A stretch of 64,000 nucleotides of DNA. It comes from UBA3263 sp964586765. Its GTDB lineage: Bacteria > Bacteroidota > Bacteroidia > Bacteroidales > Muribaculaceae. The DNA is taken from NCBI GenBank assembly GCA_964586765.1, contig CAZPHN010000001.1, forward strand, positions 62,001 to 126,000, written 5' to 3'. The notes beneath the pieces are model-generated. The model searched no databases, was not told the DNA's origin, and was given only the letters and a program-made list of their open reading frames with translations. How positions within the stretch are numbered: position 1 is the first letter of the stretch; every line of letters starts with the position of its first letter. Position numbers and translations under genes: made by a program. Below, piece by piece: positions 51,789 to 61,432 of this stretch.

Positions 51789-53596
51789 TTAAGCGATTTT
51801 TTCTATCAATGTTAGGCTCAATGGCAGCGATATGGCTGACATTCCTTTTGCTTTTCGTTCTTTTTATTACGGCTGCGGTCGTTTCCGTAACTTCTTTCTC
51901 GGGATTTAAGTCAATGGCTAATGCTGAGGTAAAGAAGGGGTCGGTCCTGTGCCTTGATCTATCAGAAACCATCAGTGAACGTAAGGCTGCAACGTCATTT
52001 TCTGACGCTTTGATTGGTGGCATTACCGGCGAACAGTATCTTAATGAGTTGACTTCATCAATATATCGTGCGGCTCATGACTCGCGCATCAAAGGTATAT
52101 ACATTAAGGCTGATGGTGCATCCGCAGGAATTGCTTCCATGCAGTCAATTGATGAGGCTCTTAAGTATTTCAAAAATCAACCTGACAAGTGGATTCTTGC
52201 TTACGGCGACTCATATGCTCAGGGAGATTACTACATGTCGAGCTCCGCTGATGAATTATGGCTTAATCCTGCCGGTTCAGTTGACATACACGGACTTAGC
52301 GGCACCACTCTTTTTTATAAAGGTCTGCTTGATAAACTTGGTGTTAAAATGCAGATTATCAGGGTCGGTACATTCAAGAGCGCGGTTGAACCTTATTTCC
52401 TTACCGAGATGAGTCCTGCAAGCCGTTTGCAGCAAGAAGTTTATATGAACTCCATCTGGAATTCAATTAAAGGCGATATTGCTGAAAATAGAGGTGTTGA
52501 ACCGGATGTTGTCAACAAGTGGGCGGATGAGTTTACTTTTGTTTTGCCGGCTGATTCCATACTTTCACGTGGTATTGTAACAAATATCGGTTATCGCCAT
52601 GAGGCAGAGGCGCACCTTGCCGAGCTTGCCGGAAAGGATAAATTCAGTGATATCAATATCATTACAACATCTGACTATGCAGGTATGCTTGACCTTACGG
52701 ACTTTTCATATCTGCCGGAGGTTAAAGCTCCTAAGCGCGATGAAAACACCATAGCAGTGCTTTATGCTGTCGGTGAGATTTCCGATAACGGTAAGGAGGG
52801 TATTATTGGCAACGAAATGGTTGATGAGATTATGGAGCTTACCGATGATTCTGAAAATCTTGCCGGACTTATTCTTCGTGTGAATTCTCCCGGCGGCTCG
52901 GCGTTTGCGTCAGAGCAGATATGGGAAGCATTGCAGCAATTTAAGGAAAAGACCGGTCTCCCCTTCTATGTTTCAATGGGTGACGTTGCAGCATCAGGCG
53001 GCTATTATATAAGCTGCGGAGCTGACCGTATTTACGCACAGCCTACAACGATTACCGGTTCGATAGGCATCTTCGGTATGATTCCTGATATTAAGGGATT
53101 ATTGGACAAGCATCTTGGAGTTACTACATCTACCGTACAGACAAATGCAAATGGCGATTTCCCGACCATTCTTGCCCCGATGACCGCCGAGCAGGCTGAA
53201 AAGATGCAGCAGTTTATCAATCGTGGCTACGATACATTTACCCGTCGTGTTGCCGATGGTCGTCATATGTCGCAGGATTCTGTGAAAGTCATTGCGGAAG
53301 GTCGTGTATGGGATGGAGCTACAGCTCTTTCAATCGGACTTGTTGACCGCCTCGGCTCACTCCGCACTACCATCAATGATATGGCATCAGACCTCAATCT
53401 TACATCATATCGAGTAGAGGAATATCCTAAAGTATCCAATGAATGGTGGGAAGGTTTGCTTTCAATGGAAAACATGACTGTTTCATCTGAAATCGGAGTT
53501 TTGGATAAGGAATCAGTTGAATTGTATAAGCATCTTGACAGAATTAAGAATTCTCCGCGCGTTCAGTGCAGAGTTGAGACAATTATAATTAAGTAA
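51785..53596 (+). CDS. sppA: Signal peptide peptidase SppA (67K type)
   Basis: A 603-residue membrane serine protease that degrades cleaved signal peptides. One membrane helix (about 10-35) is followed by two tandem S49 domains. The Ser/Lys dyad of the family can be placed: general-base K198 in RVGTFKSAVEPY in the N-terminal half and nucleophile S404 in GDVAASGGYYISCGAD in the C-terminal half. LRVNSPGGSAFASEQIW is the other conserved stretch. Length fits the E. coli 67K form. It overlaps lysC by 4 nt and lpxK by 1 nt. Confidence 0.95.
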   Translation: MIKRFFLSMLGSMAAIWLTFLLLFVLFITAAVVSVTSFSGFKSMANAEVKKGSVLCLDLSETISERKAATSFSDALIGGITGEQYLNELTSSIYRAAHDSRIKGIYIKADGASAGIASMQSIDEALKYFKNQPDKWILAYGDSYAQGDYYMSSSADELWLNPAGSVDIHGLSGTTLFYKGLLDKLGVKMQIIRVGTFKSAVEPYFLTEMSPASRLQQEVYMNSIWNSIKGDIAENRGVEPDVVNKWADEFTFVLPADSILSRGIVTNIGYRHEAEAHLAELAGKDKFSDINIITTSDYAGMLDLTDFSYLPEVKAPKRDENTIAVLYAVGEISDNGKEGIIGNEMVDEIMELTDDSENLAGLILRVNSPGGSAFASEQIWEALQQFKEKTGLPFYVSMGDVAASGGYYISCGADRIYAQPTTITGSIGIFGMIPDIKGLLDKHLGVTTSTVQTNANGDFPTILAPMTAEQAEKMQQFINRGYDTFTRRVADGRHMSQDSVKVIAEGRVWDGATALSIGLVDRLGSLRTTINDMASDLNLTSYRVEEYPKVSNEWWEGLLSMENMTVSSEIGVLDKESVELYKHLDRIKNSPRVQCRVETIIIK

Positions 53597-54723
53597 TGTC
53601 AGACAGTAAGTCAACATCTCAGAAGTTCCTCTCCGGACTGTTCCTTAAGCCGCTCTCTGTGGCTTACGGAGCAGTCACGGCAACGCGCAACAAGATGTTT
53701 GACTTGGGAATTCTTGAACAACGCCGGTTTGACATTCCTGTCTTGGTTGTCGGAAATATTGCGGTTGGTGGAACCGGAAAGACCCCTCACACGGAATATT
53801 TAATAAATCTGCTGCGTAAACAGTTTAAAATTGGTGTTCTTTCGCGTGGATATAATCGAAAGACTTCCGGTTTTAGACTCGCGGATGCCAATGCTAGTGC
53901 CACGACTATCGGAGATGAACCTTTCCAGATTTATGAAAAGTTTGGACAATACGGCGTCATGGTTGCCGTATGTGAGGACCGATGTCAGGGAATTGACCGA
54001 ATGAGAGAGATAGATCCGTCGCTCAACCTTATATTACTTGACGATGCATTTCAGCATCGCTATGTGAAGCCGAAGGTTTCCATTGTTCTGACAGAATATG
54101 CCCGTCCGGTATTCTCAGATTCGATGCTCCCCGCAGGACGTCTGCGTGAGAACAGAGGTGCGCTTCACCGGGCTGACATTGTTATCGTGACTAAGTGTCC
54201 GCAGGACATGAAGCAGCTCGAATACCGTCTGTTTGTAAAAAATCTTAACCTATACCCGTACCAGAAGTTATATTTCAGTACATATGTATACGGAGATTTG
54301 CAGCCTGTTTTTCCGGATACCGGACTTGGTGTACGTCGACTTGTGCAGCTGACGCCTAATGACCTTATTATTGCACTGGCGGGGATTGCACATCCTAAGC
54401 CGTTCGTAAAGCATCTTCGCAGTTCCGGTGCAAAGGTTAAAGGATTAATTTTTCCTGACCACCATAATTATTCCCATGATGACATTCGGCTTTTGATTGG
54501 CAAGATTAAATCATCGCCTGACCCGAAGAATACAATCGTGGTGACAACTGAAAAGGATGCCATGCGTATTAAAGGACTGACTGGACTGCCGAAGTCATTG
54601 AAGAGCCGTATGTACTACATACCGATTTCCGTTAAACTAATTCCTAATATGGCGGAGAGCAATGTTGGAGCTCAAGATTTTTCGGATACAGTTATTTCGA
54701 TGCTTAATCGCAATGATAATTAA
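53596..54723 (+). CDS. lpxK: Tetraacyldisaccharide 4'-kinase
   Basis: A 375-residue inner-membrane-associated kinase that adds the 4'-phosphate to lipid A precursor. The Walker A is GNIAVGGTGKTPHTEYL, followed by LSRGYNRKTSGF, DEPFQIYEKF and LLDDAFQHRYVKP, all LpxK marks. The N-terminal LKPLSVAYGAVTATRNKMFD is the usual membrane-proximal helix. Its start codon overlaps the sppA stop by one base, showing coupling. Presence of lpxK agrees with a lipopolysaccharide-bearing Gram-negative. Confidence 0.95.
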   Translation: MSDSKSTSQKFLSGLFLKPLSVAYGAVTATRNKMFDLGILEQRRFDIPVLVVGNIAVGGTGKTPHTEYLINLLRKQFKIGVLSRGYNRKTSGFRLADANASATTIGDEPFQIYEKFGQYGVMVAVCEDRCQGIDRMREIDPSLNLILLDDAFQHRYVKPKVSIVLTEYARPVFSDSMLPAGRLRENRGALHRADIVIVTKCPQDMKQLEYRLFVKNLNLYPYQKLYFSTYVYGDLQPVFPDTGLGVRRLVQLTPNDLIIALAGIAHPKPFVKHLRSSGAKVKGLIFPDHHNYSHDDIRLLIGKIKSSPDPKNTIVVTTEKDAMRIKGLTGLPKSLKSRMYYIPISVKLIPNMAESNVGAQDFSDTVISMLNRNDN

Positions 54724-54749
54724 CTTTTTTGGCATAACCAATATAAAAA

Positions 54750-55574
54750 ATGACTAATATGTTAGAAAAAATCCAGACAACTGCTGAATATTTGCAGAAA
54801 AGAATAGAAGGAGAAATGCCCAAGACCGGAATCATTCTTGGAACGGGTCTTGGTGCACTTGTTGATTATATTGAGGACAAACAGCTTATTCCCTATACTG
54901 AAATACCTAACTTTCCTGTATCGACAGTAGAGGGTCATAGCGGAAACCTGATTGTCGGCACACTGGGCGGTAAGCGCGTGCTCGGTATGCAAGGTCGCTT
55001 CCACTATTACGAAGGTTACGACATGAAGCAGGTAACTTTCCCGGTTCGTGTCATGAAAGCCCTTGGAGTTGATACTCTCTTTGTCAGCAACGCTGCCGGA
55101 GGCATGAATAAGGAATTCAAGATTGGTGATGTAATGATTATTACCGACCATATCAACCTTTTCCCGGAAAATCCCCTTCGCGGAAAGAATTATAATGAAC
55201 TCGGTCCGCGTTTCCCGGCAATGACAGAAGCTTACAATAAGGAACTGGTCGCTCTTGCTGATAAGATTGCCGAAGAAAAGAGCATCCGTATCATGCATGG
55301 TGTTTACGTCGGTGTGACCGGTCCTACATTTGAAACTCCTGCCGAGTATGAGTACTTCCGTATTATCGGCGGTGATGCAGTTGGTATGTCGACAGTTCCG
55401 GAAGTTATTGTGGCAAATCATGCCGGCATGAAGGTGTTCGGTCTGAGCGTTATTACTGACCTTGGAGGTAAGGAAATTACCGATGTTCCTACTCACGAAG
55501 AAGTTCAGAAAGCTGCAATCAAGGCTCAGCCCGTTGTGGTTGAAATTATGCGTGAACTCGTAAAACGTTCCTGA
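54750..55574 (+). CDS. Purine nucleoside phosphorylase (trimeric, PNP-I type)
   Basis: A 274-residue phosphorylase that cleaves inosine/guanosine with phosphate. Features: GIILGTGLGALVDYI, FPVSTVEGHSGNLIVGTLGG, MQGRFHYYEGYDMKQVTFPV, FVSNAAGGMNKEF, YVGVTGPTFETPAEYEYFR and GGDAVGMSTVPEVIVANHAG, the standard PNP-I/MTAP signatures. Trimeric-class enzymes prefer guanosine and inosine. Two ATG codons (54750, 54759) are possible starts; the first is taken. It follows lpxK by 26 bp and precedes thiL by 4 bp. Confidence 0.94.
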   Translation: MTNMLEKIQTTAEYLQKRIEGEMPKTGIILGTGLGALVDYIEDKQLIPYTEIPNFPVSTVEGHSGNLIVGTLGGKRVLGMQGRFHYYEGYDMKQVTFPVRVMKALGVDTLFVSNAAGGMNKEFKIGDVMIITDHINLFPENPLRGKNYNELGPRFPAMTEAYNKELVALADKIAEEKSIRIMHGVYVGVTGPTFETPAEYEYFRIIGGDAVGMSTVPEVIVANHAGMKVFGLSVITDLGGKEITDVPTHEEVQKAAIKAQPVVVEIMRELVKRS

Positions 55575-55578
55575 TAGT

Positions 55579-56601
55579 ATGGAGACAGAAATCTCCACTC
55601 TCGGTGAATTCGGTCTTATTGACCGTCTTACCGCAGACCTTACCAAGACAAACGAGTCAACGGTTACATCTGTTGGCGATGATGCTGCTGTAATCCGCTA
55701 TCAACCCAAGCGCGATGTATTGGTTACTACCGATATGTTGCTTGAAGGAATTCATTTTGACTTAACGTACGTTCCGTTAAAGCACCTTGGCTACAAGACA
55801 GCGGTTGTGAACTTCAGCGATATTTATGCAATGAACGGCACTCCGCGTCAGCTTGTTGTTGGTCTGGGTGTGTCAACCCGCTTTACCGTTGAACATCTTG
55901 AAGCTTTATATTCAGGTTTGCGGCTTGCCTGCGAGGTCTACGGTGTTGACCTTGTCGGCGGTGATACGACCGCGTCGCGTTCTGGGCTGGTCATATCCGC
56001 TACATGTATAGGAGACGTTGAGGAAGGTAAAGCCGTGCATCGGTCGGGGGCAAAACCGACTGACCTGATATGTGTGAGCGGAGACCTCGGAGCTGCGTAT
56101 ATGGGACTTCAGTTGCTGGAGCGTGAAAAGGTTGCCTCTGCGGGTAAGAAAGATTTTACTCCTGACTTTTCCGGTAAGGAATATCTTGTTGAGCGTCAGT
56201 TAAAACCGGAAGCACGTCGCGACATAGTCAAGGGACTTGCCGAGGCAAATATACTCCCGACTTCAATGATAGATGTCAGTGATGGACTTTCATCGGAGCT
56301 TTTGCACCTGTGTAAAGCATCTAAAACAGGTTGTAGAGTTTACGAAGACAGAATTCCTATCGATTACCAAACGGCTGTTATGGCAGAGGAAATAAATATG
56401 AATTTGATTACAGCAGCCATGAATGGAGGCGAGGACTACGAACTTCTCTTTACTGTCCCGCTGACAGCCCATGAAGCGGTCAGCAAACTCAAAGGGGTTC
56501 GTGTCATTGGTCACATGTCGCCGGAAGATCAAGGATGTTTCATGATTGGACGTAACGGTGAAGAGTTCACACTCAAAGCCCAAGGTTTCACTCATATGTA
56601 A
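55579..56601 (+). CDS. thiL: Thiamine-monophosphate kinase
   Basis: A 340-residue ATP-grasp-like PurM/ThiL-fold kinase that forms thiamine diphosphate. SVGDDAAVIRYQPKRDVLVT and TTDMLLEGIHFDLTYVPLK hold the acidic metal ligands; VNFSDIYAMNGTPRQLVVGL, VGGDTTASRSGLVISAT and MIDVSDGLSSELLHL are family marks. It supplies the cofactor that transketolase needs. thiD is in a separate operon on the other strand. Length is normal. Confidence 0.94.
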   Translation: METEISTLGEFGLIDRLTADLTKTNESTVTSVGDDAAVIRYQPKRDVLVTTDMLLEGIHFDLTYVPLKHLGYKTAVVNFSDIYAMNGTPRQLVVGLGVSTRFTVEHLEALYSGLRLACEVYGVDLVGGDTTASRSGLVISATCIGDVEEGKAVHRSGAKPTDLICVSGDLGAAYMGLQLLEREKVASAGKKDFTPDFSGKEYLVERQLKPEARRDIVKGLAEANILPTSMIDVSDGLSSELLHLCKASKTGCRVYEDRIPIDYQTAVMAEEINMNLITAAMNGGEDYELLFTVPLTAHEAVSKLKGVRVIGHMSPEDQGCFMIGRNGEEFTLKAQGFTHM

Positions 56602-56605
56602 TTCG

Positions 56606-57175
56606 ATGAATTTACTGGCACTTGCAATAGTAACATCAACACTTTCGGCTCCGGTTGATACCCTTACCGGAGCCGATTTTGATTTTTCGATTGAAATAAA
56701 TGATTTTGATGCCCTCTCGCTTGAACATCTTGGAGAAAAATATGCACCATGGTTGATTCATTTACCCGAATTTGTTGATGAGTCGCTGATAGCTGACATT
56801 ATCAGTTATTCTCGTCAATTTACCGGCACTCGTTATCGGGCTGGCGGGAAAAAACCGACCGGTTTTGACTGCTCAGGGTTCATGGGCTATGTTTTTAAGC
56901 ATTTCGGTATCATTCTCGGGGCAAGTTCAGCAAATCAGGCTTTACAAGGAAAACCGGTTGACCCTTTGGACCTACGCCCCGGCGACCTCCTGTTCTTCTC
57001 ACGCGCAGCGGGAACAAAGAGAGTCGGTCATGTCGGAATGGTAACTGAGGTTGACTCAATAACCGGACATACACGATTTATCCATGCTACCACACGCAAC
57101 GGAGTAGTTGAGTCCTCCTATCCTGCTGACCCATACTACCGCACTCGATTTATTTCAGCCCGCAGAATTATTTGA
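56606..57175 (+). CDS. Exported NlpC/P60 family peptidoglycan hydrolase
   Basis: A 189-residue protein with a hydrophobic N terminus (MNLLALAIVTSTLSAPV) and a C-terminal NlpC/P60 domain. Nucleophile C89 (KKPTGFDCSGFMGYVF), H142 (KRVGHVGMVTEV) and H160 (RFIHATTRNG) form the Cys-His-His triad of this family, which cleaves stem-peptide bonds. Start ATG 56606 is chosen because it begins a signal peptide and follows the thiL stop by 4 bp; the frame is open upstream inside thiL. It ends the lysC-sppA-lpxK-pnp-thiL run before a terminator. Confidence 0.9.
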   Translation: MNLLALAIVTSTLSAPVDTLTGADFDFSIEINDFDALSLEHLGEKYAPWLIHLPEFVDESLIADIISYSRQFTGTRYRAGGKKPTGFDCSGFMGYVFKHFGIILGASSANQALQGKPVDPLDLRPGDLLFFSRAAGTKRVGHVGMVTEVDSITGHTRFIHATTRNGVVESSYPADPYYRTRFISARRII

Positions 57176-57196
57176 TTTCTTTACACTAATAAAGTA

Positions 57197-57236
57197 AAAT
57201 CCCCGGTCACAAAACGCGTTGTAACTGGGGATTTTT
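57197..57236. terminator. Bidirectional terminator between the NlpC/P60 gene and clpC
   Basis: AAATCCCCGGT (57197-57207) pairs with ACTGGGGATTT (57224-57234) over 11 bp with one G-U, with T5 to the right and A4 to the left. It separates converging genes. Confidence 0.88.
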
Positions 57237-57256
57237 GTAGAATAAATTGCTCAAAT

Positions 57257-59767
57257 TTATACAAGTTCGGTATGAATTTCATCATTTTTGAGCTCTACAC
57301 GGATTGTTTTTCCGTCGGCAAGCTCTTTACCGGTAAGGATTAACTCGGCAAGAGGATCCTCAAGATATTTCTGGATGGCACGCTTAAGCGGGCGGGCACC
57401 AAACTGTTGGTCATAACCTTTTTCGGCAATAAAGTTTTTAGCCTCGTCGGTGATTTCCAGTTTAAGTCCGAGTTCCTCACATCGCTTATAGAATCCCTTG
57501 AGTTCGATATCGATAATTTTGAAAATCGATTCTTTGTCAAGCTGGTCAAACATGATAATGTCATCTATTCGATTAAGGAATTCAGGCGCAAACGCTTTTT
57601 GCAATGCCTTGTTAAGAACTCCGTGAGAATATTCGGGGTCAGCTGCATCCTTGGTATTGAAACCGACACCGGAACCAAAATCCTTCAATTGGCGGGTACC
57701 AATATTGGAGGTCATGATTATTATGGTATTCTTGAAGTCAATCCGACGTCCGAGTGAATCGGTCAGCCTACCCTCATCCATTACTTGAAGGAGAAGATTG
57801 AACACATCAGGATGCGCCTTCTCAATCTCATCAAGCAGAACTACACTATATGGGCGACGACGGACTTTTTCAGTCAGCAGACCGCCTTCCTCATAACCGA
57901 CATAACCCGGAGGAGCTCCGACGAGTCGGCTTACGGTAAATTTCTCCATATATTCGCTCATGTCGATTCTAATAAGTGTGTCGGCCGAGTCAAACAGGTA
58001 TTCTGCAAGTTTCTTAGCAAGATGGGTTTTACCTACACCGGTCGGACCGAGGAACATAAATGTTCCGATGGGCTTGTTAGGGTCTTTAAGTCCGACACGA
58101 TTACGCTGGATAGCCTTGACTACTTTGTCAATCGCTTTGTCCTGACCAATAATCGTACTCTTGAGTTCAGGTGCCATCTCCATAAGCTTCATGCCTTCAG
58201 CTTGAGCAATACGCTGCACGGGAACACCTGTCATCATAGCTACAACTTCAGCAACCTTGTCAGCATCAACGGGGATACGATGTTCTGCAAGTTGTTTTTC
58301 CCAGTCGGCTTTCGCCTTTTCAAGCTCCTTGCGCTGCTGCTGCGCTGCGTCACGATGAGCTGCTGCCTGCTCATAGTTTTGAGCCTTAACTGCGGCAACC
58401 TTTAACTGCTCCGACTGGTTAACCTGTTCCTCAAGAACTTCGATTTCGTGAGGTACGGATATATTACCGATATGAACGCGTGAACCCGCTTCATCCATAG
58501 CGTCAATAGCCTTGTCAGGGAAGGTGCGGTCAGAAATGTATCGCTCTGTCAGCTTAACGCATGCCTCAAGTGCTTCGGGGGTGTAGATTACATTATGGTG
58601 TTCCTCATACTGCCCCTTGATATTATTGAGAATAGCAAGGGTTTGCTCTGCAGTAGTAGGCTCAACCATAACTTTCTGGAAACGACGTTCAAGTGCACCG
58701 TCCTTTTCAATACTTGTACGGTATTCATCAAGTGTAGTCGCGCCGATGCACTGGATTTCACCTCGCGCCAACGCCGGCTTCAGCAGATTTGCAGCATCCA
58801 TAGTTCCGGCTGCGTTTCCTGCACCAACAATGGTATGGAGTTCATCAATGAATAGAATAACGTCTTTATTCTTACTGAGTTCAGTAAGAATTGCTTTAAC
58901 ACGTTCCTCAAACTGACCTCTGTATTTTGTGCCTGCAACAAGCGACGCCATATCAAGCGACACAACGCGTTTGTCAAAAAGAACACGCGAAACGTCACGA
59001 TTTACAATACGAAGCGCAAGTCCTTCAACAATAGCTGATTTACCTACACCGGGCTCGCCAATCAGGACTGGGTTGTTCTTCTTTCGACGGCTAAGAATCT
59101 GGGCTACTCGCTCTATCTCAACTTCGCGACCAACTACAGGGTCAAGTCGACCTTCAGCAGCAGCTTTGGTCATGTCAACCCCAAATTTGTCAAGCATAGG
59201 AGTGTCATTACCCTTCTTTTGGGTGCCGGCAGAGCCTGATTTAGTCGATGCACCGGACTCCGTAGAATCTGGACGATCTTCTACGTCATCGTCATCATCG
59301 GATGAGAATAATGCTGCCGATGTCTCATGTTCAGCTGCGTTCACCACCCTATTATGGAGTGATTCATAGGTGGCTCCTGCCTCATGAAGTTCTCTCATAT
59401 ATCTGGTGTTGCCAACTTCGGTATTATGGAATATGGCAAGCAACAGATGGACAGGTTCAACTGCCGTCTTGCGGAGCATACGCGCCTCAAGAGCCGACAA
59501 CTTAATCAATCGGTCTGTAAGCGGAGTTGTAACAGGATTAATGCTTTCATCAATTGCAGCATCTGCATCAGCCTGCGCTGCATCAAGAATGATTGACTCA
59601 CCGGCAAAACGGCTCACATCGGAAATAAGTCCCCGACATTTTGAGTCTTTCATCTCCAACCCAACGAGAAGGTGGATAGGCTCTACATATTTGCTTCTAT
59701 ACGTCTTGGCAGCTACAAAAGCCTCGTCAAGAACGGCTCTGAATTCATTTGTCAGATTAATTTCCAT
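57257..59767 (-). CDS. clpC: ClpC-type AAA+ unfoldase of the Clp protease
   Basis: An 836-residue double-AAA+ ATPase. It has an N-terminal Clp_N double repeat (about 1-150), an acidic Ser/Asp-rich linker (SSDDDDDVEDRPDSTESGAS), AAA1 with GEPGVGKSAIVEGLALR and DELHTIVGAG, a short middle domain (QAAAHRDAAQQQRKELEKAK) and AAA2 with GPTGVGKTHLAKKLAEYL and DEIEKAHPDVFNLLLQVMDEG. The middle domain is short, as in ClpC rather than ClpB. A TTG at 59782 would extend it by five residues; ATG 59767 (MEINLTNEFRAVLDEAF) is the natural start. It feeds substrates to ClpP. Confidence 0.92.
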   Translation of the reverse strand: MEINLTNEFRAVLDEAFVAAKTYRSKYVEPIHLLVGLEMKDSKCRGLISDVSRFAGESIILDAAQADADAAIDESINPVTTPLTDRLIKLSALEARMLRKTAVEPVHLLLAIFHNTEVGNTRYMRELHEAGATYESLHNRVVNAAEHETSAALFSSDDDDDVEDRPDSTESGASTKSGSAGTQKKGNDTPMLDKFGVDMTKAAAEGRLDPVVGREVEIERVAQILSRRKKNNPVLIGEPGVGKSAIVEGLALRIVNRDVSRVLFDKRVVSLDMASLVAGTKYRGQFEERVKAILTELSKNKDVILFIDELHTIVGAGNAAGTMDAANLLKPALARGEIQCIGATTLDEYRTSIEKDGALERRFQKVMVEPTTAEQTLAILNNIKGQYEEHHNVIYTPEALEACVKLTERYISDRTFPDKAIDAMDEAGSRVHIGNISVPHEIEVLEEQVNQSEQLKVAAVKAQNYEQAAAHRDAAQQQRKELEKAKADWEKQLAEHRIPVDADKVAEVVAMMTGVPVQRIAQAEGMKLMEMAPELKSTIIGQDKAIDKVVKAIQRNRVGLKDPNKPIGTFMFLGPTGVGKTHLAKKLAEYLFDSADTLIRIDMSEYMEKFTVSRLVGAPPGYVGYEEGGLLTEKVRRRPYSVVLLDEIEKAHPDVFNLLLQVMDEGRLTDSLGRRIDFKNTIIIMTSNIGTRQLKDFGSGVGFNTKDAADPEYSHGVLNKALQKAFAPEFLNRIDDIIMFDQLDKESIFKIIDIELKGFYKRCEELGLKLEITDEAKNFIAEKGYDQQFGARPLKRAIQKYLEDPLAELILTGKELADGKTIRVELKNDEIHTELV

Positions 59768-59844
59768 TATATTTTTTCTCAAGATTGTGTGTATTCTATA
59801 TTATAACACATAATCGTAGCAAAAAGTGTGCCAAAATGAAAAAA

Positions 59845-60741
59845 TTATTCGTGTCTCAATCCACGAAGGAAGTCAGTTGCTGGCATAACGCGCTTACCTG
59901 CAGGCTGAATTTGAGTCAGTTCAAGAAAGCCGTCGGCAAAATCCATGTAAAGATGTCCGGGCAACTTTTCTGTGGCATGTATAGCGTCAAGAACCTTAAT
60001 ACTCAATCCATTACATAGCTCATCTGTCCATGCACCCGGATATGGAGAGAGTCCGCGAATATGATTCCGAGCCTGTTCTGAGGTCATATCCGCTGACAAT
60101 TTACATGTCTCTTTGAAAATTTTAGGAGCCGGAGTTGCCTCGCTATTGTTTTGTGGAATCGGCGTGGCAGTTCCGTCTGCCAACGCATTGATAGAATCAA
60201 CCACGACTTCCGCTCCAAGATGCATCAATCTGTCATGAACAGAACCAACATTTTCATTCTCTCCAATTGGAATGCTTACCTGACGTAACATATCGCCGGT
60301 ATCAATTTCATGTTTTAGCAAGAAGGTGGTAACACCTGTCTCCGAATCGCCGTTCATTACTGCATGATTAATAGGAGCCGCTCCACGGTAACGGGGCAGC
60401 AATGATGCATGAAGATTCATCGTGCCAAGCCGCGGCATGTCCCAAACCTCACGCGGAAGCATTCTGAAGGCAATCACAACGTTTAGGTCTGCATTGAGCT
60501 CTTTAAGCCGATTTATGAATGCCTCATCGCGTAGTTTTTCCGGCTGAAGTACCTCCAATCCATGTTCAAGCGCATACTGCTTCACAGCCGATGGAAGAAG
60601 TTTGTGTCCTCGCCCTGCAGGCTTATCCGTTGCTGTCACTACGGCAAGGACCTCATGTCCCGCCTTAATTATTGCATCAAGGCTCTCAACCGCAAACTCT
60701 GGTGTTCCCAAGAACACAATTTTCAGTTTATTTTCACTCAT
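59845..60741 (-). CDS. fmt: Methionyl-tRNA formyltransferase
   Basis: A 298-residue enzyme that formylates initiator Met-tRNA. KIVFLGTPEFAVESLDAIIK is the N-terminal signature, GTMNLHASLLPRYRGAAPINHAV the formyl-folate site with conserved Asn-His, and HEIDTGDMLRQVSI the acidic catalytic Asp. The C-terminal OB-like domain is somewhat short compared with E. coli (315). It is the last gene of the pepD-to-fmt group, overlapping the RluA-family gene by 8 nt. Confidence 0.95.
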   Translation of the reverse strand: MSENKLKIVFLGTPEFAVESLDAIIKAGHEVLAVVTATDKPAGRGHKLLPSAVKQYALEHGLEVLQPEKLRDEAFINRLKELNADLNVVIAFRMLPREVWDMPRLGTMNLHASLLPRYRGAAPINHAVMNGDSETGVTTFLLKHEIDTGDMLRQVSIPIGENENVGSVHDRLMHLGAEVVVDSINALADGTATPIPQNNSEATPAPKIFKETCKLSADMTSEQARNHIRGLSPYPGAWTDELCNGLSIKVLDAIHATEKLPGHLYMDFADGFLELTQIQPAGKRVMPATDFLRGLRHE

Positions 60742-61432
60742 AGTGCATTGTGTTATCAGATAATTGTTCCATTGCGCTCCATAATGTATCGTCTGATGGC
60801 ACCGGAGCGGTAAGTTTTATTAATTGATGACTGACCGGGTGTTCAAATTCGATTGAACGTGCCATCAATGAGATGCTGCCGTCTGGATTGCTGCGCTTAT
60901 CACCATATTTAAGGTCACCTCGAATTGGACAGCCTATGGCAGCGAGCTGTACTCTGATTTGATGCTTGCGTCCGGTTTCCAATTCAATCTCAATGAGGTA
61001 ATATCGGTCACTTTCGCAGAGAAGCCTGTAATTCAGACGAGCCTCCTTCGAATTATTTTTCGGCGTAAGATGAGCAGTGCTCTTATTTGTTTTTTCCACC
61101 GTAGTTATATAATGTATCAACTTACCTTGCGGTGGATTTGGTTTATATCTTGTTATTGCCCAATAGGTCTTATGTACTTTCCCAAGGCGAAACATCTCAT
61201 TAAGGCGAGTTAACGCTTTCGATGTCTTGGCAAAAACTACAAGTCCGCCAACCGGACGATCAAGACGATGAACAACCCCACAAAAAACATTGCCGGGTTT
61301 ATTATACTTTTCTTTAATGTAGTCGCGCACAATTTCAACCAGAGGTTTATCGCCGGTCTTATCACCCTGCACAATTTCTCCGGGTTCCTTGTTTACAACT
61401 ATAATATGGTTATCTTCGTAGACTATTTGCAT
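60734..61432 (-). CDS. RluA-family pseudouridine synthase
   Basis: A 232-residue rRNA/tRNA pseudouridine synthase. The catalytic motif is HRLDRPVGGLVVFAKTS with the conserved Asp, and ELETGRKHQIRVQLAAIGCP is the second signature. There is no N-terminal S4 domain, so it is the short RluA/RluC-core form; the target uridine is unknown. It opens MQIVYEDNHIIVVNKEPG, typical of the family. It overlaps fmt by 8 nt and the muramidase-like gene by 10 nt. Confidence 0.93.
   Translation of the reverse strand: MQIVYEDNHIIVVNKEPGEIVQGDKTGDKPLVEIVRDYIKEKYNKPGNVFCGVVHRLDRPVGGLVVFAKTSKALTRLNEMFRLGKVHKTYWAITRYKPNPPQGKLIHYITTVEKTNKSTAHLTPKNNSKEARLNYRLLCESDRYYLIEIELETGRKHQIRVQLAAIGCPIRGDLKYGDKRSNPDGSISLMARSIEFEHPVSHQLIKLTAPVPSDDTLWSAMEQLSDNTMHYE

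Noticed and set aside
54762..55646. 294-codon open frame on the minus strand opposite the purine nucleoside phosphorylase gene
   Set aside because: The plus-strand protein has strong conserved motifs; the minus product has no recognisable features and is a by-product of codon usage.
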